Notes: generated by a model not told the origin, from the letters alone. A stretch of DNA of 64,000 bases from an uncultured Megasphaera sp. (GCA_900540735.1 UQHB01000008.1:1-64000), one strand, 5' to 3'. Positions 32,439-39,326 are shown, counted from the first letter of the stretch. Translations and numbers: made by a program.

Positions 32439-32634
32439 AGAAATTTTTATCAAGCGACGGAATAAAGAAATGTACTTGCGTTCCTATACCGTCGCTATAC
32501 TCATCACAAGTATAGTTATTTCTAGGCATTGACGCGATTCCTTCATTTAAATTCTTTTCGAACCGTCTACGCCACGTGATAAAATCCTTTACGGCGGCGT
32601 ATTCTTCTTGTGTTAAATTCATGTTTAATTTCAT
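32428..32634 (-). CDS. hypothetical protein, cassette 2 payload
   Basis: 68 residues with AGGAGGTAAGTAAA before the ATG. Helical N-terminus (LTQEEYAAVKDFITWRRRFEKNL); the end repeats FFIP twice (FFIPSLDKNFFIP), mirrored by a 13-nt DNA repeat (GGAATAAAGAAAT). Controlled by the GCACTA-type operators. Confidence 0.55.
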   Translation of the reverse strand: MKLNMNLTQEEYAAVKDFITWRRRFEKNLNEGIASMPRNNYTCDEYSDGIGTQVHFFIPSLDKNFFIP

Positions 32635-32658
32635 TTTACTTACCTCCTAATTAAATAA

Positions 32659-32806
32659 TAGTGCTGTTGCACTATCTTTCTACGTTCTTATTATACCTCT
32701 ATTTGCACTAAATAGCAAGCTTTTTAATTAAACTGCACTATATTTTATATAATTAATTGTAATGAAAAGGAATGCACTTGCACTATGGTAATACTTGATG
32801 TATAAT
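32659..32806. promoter_or_regulatory. cassette 2 divergent promoters with GCACTA operators
   Basis: Minus promoter: TTGCTA (32718-32713) and TATAAT (32695-32690), 17 nt apart, with TAGTGCAAA inside the spacer. Plus promoter: TTGCAC (32778-32783) and TATAAT (32801-32806), 17 nt apart, with GCACTTGCACTA over the -35 box. A palindrome TAGTGC-TGTT-GCACTA lies at 32659-32674. The word GCACTA therefore occurs at every regulatory position. Confidence 0.75.
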
Positions 32807-32827
32807 ACCACTAAAAGGAGTGATATC

Positions 32828-32995
32828 ATGTTAAACAAGAAAGAGAAAACCATAGCAATTCAAATAAGGTTGCCAGAGTCGACAAAAAAGAAACTAGATA
32901 TTATTTTGTCTAAAACTGGCGTAACACAATCAAACTTGTTACGGCTATATGTTGATAAATATATATCTACTCATCAAGATTTACTTGACGAGTAG
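32828..32995 (+). CDS. ribbon-helix-helix repressor, cassette 2
   Basis: 55 residues from ATG 32828 (AAAAGGAG upstream). Strand IAIQIRLPESTKKKL followed by helices DIILSKTGVTQSNLLRLYVDKYI is a clear CopG-like fold. It is more distant from the cassette 1 and 3 proteins than they are from each other. Expected to bind the GCACTA operators and autoregulate. Confidence 0.82.
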   Translation: MLNKKEKTIAIQIRLPESTKKKLDIILSKTGVTQSNLLRLYVDKYISTHQDLLDE

Positions 32996-33195
32996 AAAAG
33001 GCTATGACACCGTTTTCATAGCCTTGTAGCACGCCCTTGGAAAAGTCAACGTAACCGCCTGAAACCTTTTCAGCGTCTATTACGCTATCGTCACGGCCAG
33101 AAAAGGCAACGTAATAGACGGATGCTTTATTTCCCTCAATTACGTCCCCGTCTAAGACGCAATAGGCGGCCTTACACGCGAAAAAGGTCCCGCAT
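32967..33195 (-). pseudogene. cassette 3 payload gene requiring a +1 frame change
   Basis: ATG 33195 follows AGGAAGGTG but its frame ends after MRDLFRV. The +1 frame downstream is open for about 70 codons (CVLDGDVIEGNKASVYYVAF, VDAEKVSGGYVDF, VLQGYENGVIAF) to TAG 32967, antisense to the end of the RHH gene. A shift at the TTTTT run would give MRDLF-ACKAAYCVLDGD. The same sequence recurs in cassette 4 with the same frame problem, so recoding is as likely as decay. Confidence 0.45.
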
Positions 33196-33290
33196 TTTAT
33201 TCACCTTCCTTTCTGTGTAGTGATGATGTCACTACAAAAATATTAAAAAATATATGGAAAGCTTTTTATATCTTCCCTTACCTTAATTAC

Positions 33291-33371
33291 ATTATACTAC
33301 TATGTCACTACAATGTCAATAATAAAGACACAAAATATAACATTGCTATGACACTTTTTTTATGGTATAAT
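33291..33371. promoter_or_regulatory. cassette 3 divergent promoters with GTCACTACA operators
   Basis: Minus promoter: TTGACA (33319-33314) and TATAAT (33296-33291), 17 nt apart, with TTGTAGTGACA inside the spacer. Plus promoter: TTGCTA (33343-33348) and TATAAT (33366-33371), 17 nt apart, overlapping TATGACACT. A palindrome TGTAGTGA-TGATG-TCACTACA near 33216-33236 lies in the minus le­ader. The RHH protein at 33393 is the likely ligand. Confidence 0.75.
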
Positions 33372-33392
33372 CATAAAAAAAGTGGTGACGAT

Positions 33393-33554
33393 ATGGAAAA
33401 TAAAGACAATAAAAACGCTTTTATCCAAATCAGGATAAAAAGGGACTTAAAAGCAGAATTTACGCATCTCTTAAAGCAAAACGGTGATGACGTAAGCGGC
33501 TTTCTTACGCGTACAATAGTAAAGTACGTAAATACGCATAAAGAAAACCAGTAA
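33393..33554 (+). CDS. ribbon-helix-helix repressor, cassette 3
   Basis: 53 residues from ATG 33393 (GGTG upstream). Strand FIQIRIKRDLKAEF and helices HLLKQNGDDVSGFLTRTIVKYVN match the CopG/Arc fold and are near-identical in the second helix to the cassette 1 protein. The N-terminal strand, which contacts DNA bases, differs. This fits binding of a different operator word. Confidence 0.83.
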   Translation: MENKDNKNAFIQIRIKRDLKAEFTHLLKQNGDDVSGFLTRTIVKYVNTHKENQ

Positions 33555-33555
33555 A

Positions 33556-33583
33556 GACGGCGCGAATTAACGCCGTCTTTTTT
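33556..33583 (+). terminator. terminator of cassette 3 RHH gene
   Basis: GACGGCG (33556-33562) and CGCCGTC (33571-33577) form a perfect stem followed by six T. It directly follows the RHH stop and overlaps the end of the opposing cassette 4 frame. Confidence 0.88.
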
Positions 33584-33733
33584 AGTCAATTATTATAGCG
33601 TTTTCGTACCCTTGTAATACATGGGTAGCAACGTCGTAATAACCGCCTGGCACCATTTCGGCGTCCACTACGCAAGCATTTATAAAGTTTACGTAGTAAA
33701 CGGGTGCTATGTTGTCGTCAATAACATCGCCGT

Positions 33734-33899
33734 CTAAGACACAATAGGCGGCCTTACACGCGAAAAAGGTCCCGCATTAGTGATTGTCTCGCTATCAAAA
33801 GCATCACCGATGACGTAATAAATATTATCACCGGCAATTAAATTTTCCCACGCCGAATAATGATTTATTGGCGTGGTAGCGTTAATAAGGTCCCGCATT
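33734..33899 (-). CDS. cassette 4 payload protein, possibly extended by -1 frameshift to 33582
   Basis: 54 residues from ATG 33899 with AAGGAGGTGAAC upstream: MRDLINATTPINHYSAW and onward, ending GPFSRVRPPIVS at TAG 33734. The last 14 codons overlap a 45-nt block nearly identical to the start of the cassette 3 gene. In the -1 frame the same DNA continues as a paralogue of the cassette 3 product (CVLDGDVIDDNIAPVYYVNF, LQGYENAIIID) to TAA 33582. A slip on TTTTT would fuse the two. Function unknown. Confidence 0.5.
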
Positions 33900-33924
33900 T
33901 TGTTCACCTCCTTAATTACCATGG

Positions 33925-34228
33925 TAATACGGTCGCCTTTTAGATATTGATGTAACTCTTACAGTTTTTAGCACTGTAAGTTGCTAGGAGTTTACCGCCT
34001 CCCACGTGTTGCCACTTCACAAACACATGGCAACTTGCGTCTAGTCTATTCTGTTTTGCGTGTATGAGCGTCACGCACGCGATTTCTTCCCGGTGCCTTC
34101 CCTCATACGCTATCACGTGATAGCGTAGGGGAATGACCCCGCCTATATTTATGTAGTAACAGGAAATATCCTGTTACATTTTATAAAATTTTTTAGGAAG
34201 TTCTTTTTTTATTCCCTTCCCTTACCTT
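33925..34228 (-). ncRNA. structured 5' leader of the cassette 4 payload gene
   Basis: About 300 nt between a consensus minus promoter and the payload start, with no coding frame. Hairpins on the transcript: TAACAGGA/TCCTGTTA near 34156, a perfect 22-nt palindrome TACGCTATCAC/GTGATAGCGTA at 34107-34128, GAGCGTCACGCACGCG-type pairing near 34070, GTTGCCA/TGGCAAC at 34009-34035, and CTTACAGT/ACTGTAAG at 33958-33981. It could be a riboswitch-like or protein-binding leader; I recognise no known class. Confidence 0.5.
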
Positions 34229-34234
34229 GATTAT

Positions 34235-34263
34235 ATTATACTACAGGATTGACCCTGTGTCAA
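34235..34263 (-). promoter_or_regulatory. cassette 4 consensus promoter with ACAGG operators
   Basis: TTGACA (34263-34258) and TATAAT (34240-34235) are both perfect, spaced 17 nt. The spacer contains the inverted repeat ACAGG-6-CCTGT. A second copy, TAACAGGA-AATA-TCCTGTTA, lies in the leader near 34146-34165, and single ACAGG words lie toward the divergent HTH gene. The HTH protein at 34383 is the likely repressor. Confidence 0.82.
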
Positions 34264-34382
34264 CAGGAAAATACATGAAATGTCATGAAAAATACAAGAA
34301 ATAAATAGACATATAAAGGATATTGCCTGTATTTACAATTACAAAAATCTATGCTATCATAATAAAAATGGAGGTAATTATT

Positions 34383-34589
34383 ATGAGAGACAAAACGGAT
34401 GTTGTAAAGTTGTGGAAAAAATGGCTTATTGACATAGACACACCAGAAACGGAAATAGCAAAGGAAGAGGGCGTAAAGCAGCAGACACTAAACGAAAAAT
34501 TTAGAAAGGGAACTATACCATTACTTGTTTTTTGGAACATTTTAGAACGCCATGGCTATACAATCGATATTTGCAAAAAGGATAAATAG
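34383..34589 (+). CDS. HTH repressor, cassette 4
   Basis: 68 residues from ATG 34383 (GGAGG upstream). Unlike the other cassettes the regulator is a helix-turn-helix protein (ETEIAKEEGVKQQTLNEKFRKGTIPLLVFWNILERHG, an XRE/Cro-like layout). It faces the consensus promoter at 34235-34263 and probably represses it through ACAGG sites. Confidence 0.75.
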   Translation: MRDKTDVVKLWKKWLIDIDTPETEIAKEEGVKQQTLNEKFRKGTIPLLVFWNILERHGYTIDICKKDK

Positions 34590-34714
34590 GGACGCTGCGC
34601 TATCGTATGAATGAATGTTCATATATAAGGGTAAAAGAAAAAAGGCCCCGTGATTGGAGCCCAAACTTATCTAATATATTTTTCCAGGAGACAAGAGGCC
34701 GTTTCAAAGTCGTC

Positions 34715-34816
34715 TTACATTTCTTCGTTAACCTCTATATACTCCATGTCGTCCCGTAAATCGGACAACATGGCGGTAATATTTGTTAACCTTTCTTGTA
34801 ATTTTTTTTCGTCCAT
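34715..34816 (-). CDS. 33-residue helical peptide
   Basis: ATG 34816 preceded by GGAGGCGTAAA. One long amphipathic helix (KKLQERLTNITAMLSDLRDDMEYIE), coiled-coil-like. It directly follows the XRE gene in the same minus operon. A long-loop GGCC-based hairpin with a U-run near 34640-34700 may terminate the operon. Confidence 0.5.
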   Translation of the reverse strand: MDEKKLQERLTNITAMLSDLRDDMEYIEVNEEM

Positions 34817-34826
34817 TTTACGCCTC

Positions 34827-35261
34827 CTAGTTTTTTAATCCATATTTTTTTATAAAGGCCTGTAATAAACGGCCTTCTTCTTTGTATGTGCTAGTGTCTT
34901 CACCCATACAAGAATCAGGGTTTTTGTGTTGATATGCTAAAAATAAAACAGTCTTTACCATATCTTCATAATTTAAATCATTCGTATTTTCCTCCATGTC
35001 AAACCATGAAGCCAATTCAAAATAATCTTCTTTAAATTCTTGCATCATTTCTTTTTCATTCCTTTCTTTTATGTCTAATTTTAAACTTAAGGCGTCGACT
35101 ACTTTTAGGAGTGTATCAAGCCTGGGGATATTCTTACCTGACTCCATACGGGCTATAATAGGTTGACTAATACCAGTTATAGTACTAATGTCATGTTGTG
35201 ATAAATACTTACTTTTACGAGTATCTATAATTTTTTGTATAACATTATTTATTTCATTCAT
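34827..35261 (-). CDS. XRE-family HTH protein (antitoxin-like)
   Basis: 144 residues. N-terminal HTH_3 domain: SKYLSQHDISTITGISQPIIARMESGKNIPRLDTLLKVVDAL. The C-terminal 70 residues are acidic and helical (MMQEFKEDYFELASWFDMEENTND). It is the third gene of an operon with DUF4160 and DUF2442 proteins, an association reported for toxin-antitoxin-like loci. Likely autorepresses through the 18-bp repeats upstream of the operon. Confidence 0.83.
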   Translation of the reverse strand: MNEINNVIQKIIDTRKSKYLSQHDISTITGISQPIIARMESGKNIPRLDTLLKVVDALSLKLDIKERNEKEMMQEFKEDYFELASWFDMEENTNDLNYEDMVKTVLFLAYQHKNPDSCMGEDTSTYKEEGRLLQAFIKKYGLKN

Positions 35262-35264
35262 TTG

Positions 35265-35510
35265 CTATACCTCATGTCCATATTCATAAAGGGTATCACT
35301 AGGCAAATCTATATAGTCTGTCCAATAAATCCCGGAACGGCTTGAATCTATTTGCACGTTATTAAATAACCCGTATACCGTTCTTAATTCGCCGTAATGT
35401 GGTAACGTCATATCTTCTTTAACATCATAAATAACTTTTTTGCCGTCGTCAAACTCAATATATAAACGATAATTTGATAACGGCGTTAATGTTTTTATAC
35501 GTGGTATCAT
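35265..35510 (-). CDS. DUF2442 protein
   Basis: 81 residues. TLTPLSNYRLYIEFDDGKKVIYDVK is the typical DUF2442 opening (a small beta domain), and the segment SRSGIYWTDYIDLPSDTLYEYG is the conserved end. Commonly encoded beside DUF4160. Function unproven. Confidence 0.85.
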   Translation of the reverse strand: MIPRIKTLTPLSNYRLYIEFDDGKKVIYDVKEDMTLPHYGELRTVYGLFNNVQIDSSRSGIYWTDYIDLPSDTLYEYGHEV

Positions 35511-35522
35511 GGTATACCTCCT

Positions 35523-35777
35523 TTAACGTAATGGCGGTAACTTTGTAATCTTCTGAGTTTTCCACATGGCTAACAACTCAGCTTGATACTCTTTAACCCA
35601 TAAAGAAACCATTTCGGCACCTCTTTTAGGTAAGTCACCTTCTGTCATTTTGCCCGTCCGCAAATCAAATACGCCAACATAATCGTTATATATAGCGTGT
35701 ATGTGTGACGGTTCATGTTCTTTAGGCTTAAAATACATCTTAATTACAATACCGTAAAATCTTGTTATCTCTGGCAT
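35523..35777 (-). CDS. DUF4160 protein
   Basis: 84 residues with GGAGGAGAT upstream. Matches DUF4160: PEITRFYGIVIKMYFKPKEHEPSHIHAIY, carrying the conserved E-H-x-P-x-H-x-H element, then LPKRGAEMVSLWVKEYQAEL. First gene of the DUF4160-DUF2442-XRE operon. The histidine cluster suggests metal binding or catalysis; the family is proposed to be toxin-like but not established. Confidence 0.85.
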   Translation of the reverse strand: MPEITRFYGIVIKMYFKPKEHEPSHIHAIYNDYVGVFDLRTGKMTEGDLPKRGAEMVSLWVKEYQAELLAMWKTQKITKLPPLR

Positions 35778-35805
35778 TCTTATCTCCTCCTTTATTGTTT
35801 ATATT

Positions 35806-35848
35806 ATAACATAAAAGTATTAAAAAGTCGATAACATAAAAGTATTAA
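35806..35848 (-). promoter_or_regulatory. promoter and paired operators of the DUF4160 operon
   Basis: An 18-bp word, ATAACATAAAAGTATTAA on the plus strand, occurs perfectly at 35806-35823 and 35831-35848, 25 bp apart. The proximal copy overlaps a minus-strand TATAAT just upstream of the DUF4160 ribosome binding site. Two turns plus spacing fits dimer-of-dimer binding by the XRE protein. Confidence 0.75.
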
Positions 35849-35849
35849 T

Positions 35850-36060
35850 AAGCTTATTTTTCTATAATCGTCTATGACAGCGTTTAGGGTTTCTAGGTAT
35901 AAACCATATACAACGCCTCGATAACTCGCCTTATATCGGTGTATATAGATATGATTGTGTCGCTCATGTGTTCGATTATGACAAAAAAAAGGAACGTAAA
36001 AGGGAAAATATAACCTGTGATTATACGACGGGCTACAATAATGAGCGTTGGCGGCTTACA
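35850..36060. other. intergenic region without a convincing gene
   Basis: No supported frame on either strand apart from a weak 67-codon minus ORF lacking a ribosome binding site. It leads into the DnaA-box cluster. Confidence 0.5.
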
Positions 36061-36105
36061 TTGTGTATAACCCTGTGGATAACTATGTGTATACATTGTG
36101 GATAA
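36061..36105. promoter_or_regulatory. DnaA-box cluster, candidate replication origin
   Basis: Three near-consensus DnaA boxes lie within 45 bp in one orientation: TTGTGTATAA (36061-36070), CTGTGGATAA (36073-36082) and TTGTGGATAA (36096-36105). TATGTGTATA between them is a weaker fourth. AT-rich DNA follows. Host DnaA could bind here. This looks like a plasmid-type or phage origin; the replication genes, however, are 20 kb away. Confidence 0.65.
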
Positions 36106-36227
36106 GTCAAGGTGTAGTTATCGTGAGAGGAGGAATATGAAATCGCGTACAAATATATAGGACGGTTGACTAAGTTAACTAATTTTAGGGGGCGCAAACA
36201 AGGCCGTAAAAGTTCGAGGCGGATGTA

Positions 36228-36250
36228 TAAAAAAAGCCTGTTTTAGGCTG
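36228..36250 (-). terminator. small terminator hairpin, minus direction
   Basis: AGCCT (36235-36239) and AGGCT (36245-36249) with seven A before the stem, giving a U-run on the minus strand. It would stop minus transcription entering from the late region. Confidence 0.6.
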
Positions 36251-36332
36251 CTAGCTCCGATTCCCACGCCGTCCGTGATTTTCTCGTGCAAAAACATGGA
36301 TTCTCATTATCTCCTACGTAGATGAGAGGCGA

Positions 36333-36364
36333 CGAACACTTTTTATATAAAAGTGTTCGTTTTG
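36333..36364 (+). terminator. strong terminator before the late region
   Basis: CGAACACTTTT (36333-36343) pairs with AAAAGTGTTCG (36349-36359) and is followed by TTTTG. It separates the accessory region from the late transcripts. From here to 36714 I see no supported gene, only a 13-bp repeat ATGGGTCAAAAAT (twice, near 36458 and 36517) and A-rich DNA. Confidence 0.78.
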
Positions 36365-36714
36365 TAAATGGCTTAGTGGTGCCGTTTTGCCGTTCCAAAG
36401 GGCGTTTTTTATTTTTCCTACCTGCGCGTATTGCCCCCGTCTCCTTGGCGCACCAAAATGGGTCAAAAATGGAAGCTTTTCTGATTCCAAAAGGGGGTGC
36501 CAGTTGGTTCCATCGATGGGTCAAAAATTTGGCCCAAAATGGAGTCATAATGGGGAAATGAGAGGGTCGTTTAGGCCTCAAGAATGGCTTAAAATCGTAC
36601 CCTAAATCTATGCCGAGATGATAACAATATAAAGGGGCTAAATTTGTATCATGGATAAGAACAATTTGCTCTATAAAAACTTTTTTAAAAAAAATAAAAA
36701 AAGTTTCGAAAAAC

Positions 36715-36754
36715 GCGCAACAAAATGGCACTTTTAGGGATTATATATAGAGGG
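36715..36754 (+). promoter_or_regulatory. late promoter element, copy 1
   Basis: 40-nt block beginning GCGCAACAAA, with GCACTTTTAGGG in the middle and ending ATTATATATAGAGGG. Copies 2 and 3 differ from it at one to three positions with no gaps. The TATATAT near -10 distance from the GAGGG, and its position before the large RNA A, suggest transcription starts near 36755. No consensus -35 box is present, so a phage factor may be needed. Confidence 0.75.
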
Positions 36755-37655
36755 AGCATTTTCCGAAAGGTTTACTTGCGCTATGTATGAGAAATCTATG
36801 TAGCGTAGTCCAATCCCCTCGGTTTCACGCCGGATGTGAGCCTGGCGGTATAACCCACTTGTGATATAAACGAGAGACCCCATGCGATACTATTGGTATG
36901 TGTCGTATGAAGGGGACTGTAAGAATGTCGATAAGCAATCAGGGAAGTAGACGTATGCGCTGCCACTGCTTGATTGTGACGCGGCCTCTTGTTACGACTG
37001 CTGGAAGGCAAATATGCAGTATAAACGAACCGCGGTTTGGTCGTGAACCGATTAGACAACTTCGACCGAGAAAAGCCGTTTATGTCACAAGATTGATTAA
37101 AGGACGAGCCTTAGACAAGCCGTTTAGCTTTATGAATCATGTAGCTCTGACCCGGAGCGAGTATTGTTGTAGCCATGACAATGCGTATTGATTCTGGGAA
37201 GAACCTCACACGATGCCGTAGGAAGGTGGTGGCAGCTTGCGGGATTTTAGGTGGCTATGGGTGGATAAGGTCTTGAAGCAGGTAGGATGCCTATATGTAA
37301 CGTAAAAGGGGCCTCAAAGACAAGCATAAAGGAAACGCAAATGGACGTAAGTGAATCGCATAAGCGATAGCATAAAGAAAGCCAATGCGTTTTGGAAGCG
37401 TCGCTAAAGCGACAACGTTCCGATGGAACCTTAGCAATCCTCCAATCGACCTTGGTTAAAAAACACCACCACGCAAGTGGTGGTTCCGAACCAGAGGTTC
37501 GGAAAGCCCTAGCGGGCTTAAAGGATAAACCAAGCGATAGAGATAAGACGCTTAAGGACTTGCATATGCGTTCCTTGGTTCTGTCTTTAGATAGCTATAT
37601 AACGAAGCCACAGGGAAACAATACGAAGTATGGATACGCTGTTGTATCCTTATAT
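36755..37655 (+). ncRNA. large structured non-coding RNA A (~900 nt)
   Basis: No frame has coding character, but the plus strand is dense with stems. The start has a long-range CTCG-GTTT-CAC / GTGA-AAAC-GAG helix enclosing CGCC/GGCG. From 37340 there is a run of hairpins: ATCGC/GCGAT, GTCGC-TAAA-GCGAC, GTTCC-GAT-GGAAC, ACCACCAC-GCAA-GTGGTGGT (GNRA loop), CCGAACC-AGA-GGTTCGG, AGCCC-TAGC-GGGCT. It ends at GGATAC/GTATCC plus TTATATAT (37632-37655), a terminator. Size, phage setting and ornate folding resemble the GOLLD and ROOL RNA classes; I cannot confirm membership. Confidence 0.7.
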
Positions 37656-37697
37656 ATACATAAATGAATATCCAAAGATATAAAAAAGAGGACCTAA

Positions 37698-37919
37698 TTA
37701 AGGTTCCCTTTTGCTTTCCAGATATGAATTTATGTCTTGACTTGTGATTACATCTTGTCCTGAAACAGAGGAGACAGGAACGTAACAATAAGAGGTAATC
37801 AATAAGAAGCTGCTTCCAAGGTTACACTTAATAATTCCGTTCGAGTCCTTGTTACTCCAATTTGCAGCACTTGCAATGACATGGGTAAAGTCTTTAGCGT
37901 TGGTATTGGTATTGTTCAT
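37698..37919 (-). CDS. hypothetical protein
   Basis: 73 residues with AAAAGGAGGG before the ATG. Asn/Ser-rich with a pattern FTHVIASAANWSNKDSNGIIKCN and a C-terminal hydrophobic strand. Not recognised. Lies between RNA A and the recombinase on the opposite strand to late transcription. Confidence 0.55.
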   Translation of the reverse strand: MNNTNTNAKDFTHVIASAANWSNKDSNGIIKCNLGSSFLLITSYCYVPVSSVSGQDVITSQDINSYLESKREP

Positions 37920-37978
37920 TTGTTCGCCCTCCTTTTATGAAGCTTATTATACAGGAAAACGAACGATTGTTCAAGGCT

Positions 37979-38539
37979 CTAAATACCGAAATGTAAAGAG
38001 CTTGTCATGCCATCAAGGTCGTCTTGCTGAATCCCAAGGTAGCGTTTGGTAACTTTTGGGTCAACGTGGTTGAATGCCGCCATGATAAGCGGAAAGGGTT
38101 GTTTTGCTTTCCACGCTTGATAACCAAACGTTTTACGCATGGTGTGTGTGGAGATATGTTTATAGCCACACACTTCGGCAGCTTTGGTTATAATATAGCG
38201 GACTCGTTGCGTAGAGATATGTCCGCCTTTCTGGGAACAGAAGATATAATCCTTGAGCCCACGGTTTAGGATGAATTGATGAAGCTTTTCAGCAACCAAA
38301 GGATGTAGCAGATGGTTCTTTGCTTTCCCTGTTTTTTGTTCGCGGACGATAATACGTCCTTCTGAAAAATCGAAATCTGAAACACGAAGTTTCACTAAGT
38401 CGGATACACGAAGAGCCGAGTTAATGCCAATCAAAAACAGCATACGGTCTCTCCCTGCGGGAATTGCGTTCATCATGTTGTCAATTTGTTCTTTTGTACG
38501 TAACGGTTCGGTTGTTGTGATTTCACCTTTTTTAGCCAT
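37979..38539 (-). CDS. tyrosine recombinase, catalytic domain only
   Basis: 186 residues from ATG 38539 (GAGGAG upstream; frame continues to 38578). All active-site residues are visible: Arg in INSALRVSDL, Lys in REQKTGKAKN, H-T-M-R in STHTMRKTFG, His in AAFNHVDPKVTKRYL with the nucleophile Tyr in KRYLGI. The SAM-like core-binding domain of true integrases is absent. Such minimal enzymes act as resolvases, invertases or integrases. No att site is visible, so its role is open; dimer resolution or an inversion switch are alternatives to integration. Confidence 0.87.
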   Translation of the reverse strand: MAKKGEITTTEPLRTKEQIDNMMNAIPAGRDRMLFLIGINSALRVSDLVKLRVSDFDFSEGRIIVREQKTGKAKNHLLHPLVAEKLHQFILNRGLKDYIFCSQKGGHISTQRVRYIITKAAEVCGYKHISTHTMRKTFGYQAWKAKQPFPLIMAAFNHVDPKVTKRYLGIQQDDLDGMTSSLHFGI

Positions 38540-38634
38540 ATCTATCAGTCTCCTCTCTTGATACTTGGAGTATATCACATGTATTGATAAAAAACAAGCA
38601 CTTTTATAATAATTTTTGAGAAAGGAGTGAGTCT

Positions 38635-39291
38635 ATGCAGAGTTTGAAGAATCAATTAAAGCCTAAACCTTCTAAATCCCTCCAATGGGCAAACGCTAAA
38701 CAATCTAAAATAGATTACTATGGATTAGCTACGGACGTTACAAAGATGCGTCGTAAAGGTATGTCGTACATGAAGATTGCCAATAAGCTCAACTCCAGCG
38801 GCAAAATGGAAGACGATTCGATTACAATGCTGACGGTGCGTCGGTGGTGCCTTGAAAATTTACAAGAAGATGCTAACCAAGGAAGCAATACAATTAACGC
38901 CTATCGCGAATACGTGAAGATGCTCAAGATGGTAGACAACAATATTGATATGATTAGCGTCTTTTTGGACGCAGTATCATCTATGATGCAGGAAGGTATC
39001 GACGACAAAACTACGCTTGGCCTCTTTCGGAACACAAAAGACCTCCATCAAGAGCTTGAACGGTATATTATGCGGAAGCAAGACCTTGTATCAAAGATTT
39101 TCGTCTTACAGAAGGAAATCATTAACATTCAGACGCTAAATGAACTGTTACGGCTTGTTTTGGACACTGTAAAGGACGAAAACAAGGAAATCTATCAACA
39201 AGTCCTCGTAAAATTGCGCCAAAATCCAAAATTTGTCGAAGCAGCGCGCAGAATGGACGATTCTCCGAAAGAAAAAGACGTTACCGTGTAG
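38635..39291 (+). CDS. candidate terminase small subunit
   Basis: 218 residues with AAAGGAGTGAG upstream. The N-terminal third looks like a DNA-binding HTH (DVTKMRRKGMSYMKIANKLN, TMLTVRRWCLEN). The middle is long and helical, likely for oligomerisation (ELERYIMRKQDLVSKIFVLQKEI), and the C-terminus is charged. That layout and the position before the large terminase suit TerS. RNA B and tRNAs separate it from TerL, which is unusual. Confidence 0.55.
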   Translation: MQSLKNQLKPKPSKSLQWANAKQSKIDYYGLATDVTKMRRKGMSYMKIANKLNSSGKMEDDSITMLTVRRWCLENLQEDANQGSNTINAYREYVKMLKMVDNNIDMISVFLDAVSSMMQEGIDDKTTLGLFRNTKDLHQELERYIMRKQDLVSKIFVLQKEIINIQTLNELLRLVLDTVKDENKEIYQQVLVKLRQNPKFVEAARRMDDSPKEKDVTV

Positions 39292-39326
39292 TTTTTTCAA
39301 ACTTTTTTAATTTTTCTTCCAAAAAC

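Noticed and set aside
36243..36731. 162-codon minus ORF and overlapping plus ORFs at 36322-36605
   Set aside because: They cross two terminators and the late promoter element and have no ribosome binding sites or recognisable coding pattern.
36755..37655. Group II intron, HEARO/OMEGA RNA or a coding region for RNA A
   Set aside because: No reverse transcriptase, no domain V-like hairpin, no IscB/IsrB-type nuclease gene nearby, and no long frame; a large stand-alone RNA fits better.
37979..38539. Attachment (att) site near the recombinase
   Set aside because: I found no repeat or tRNA-gene overlap next to it that would support a specific att core.
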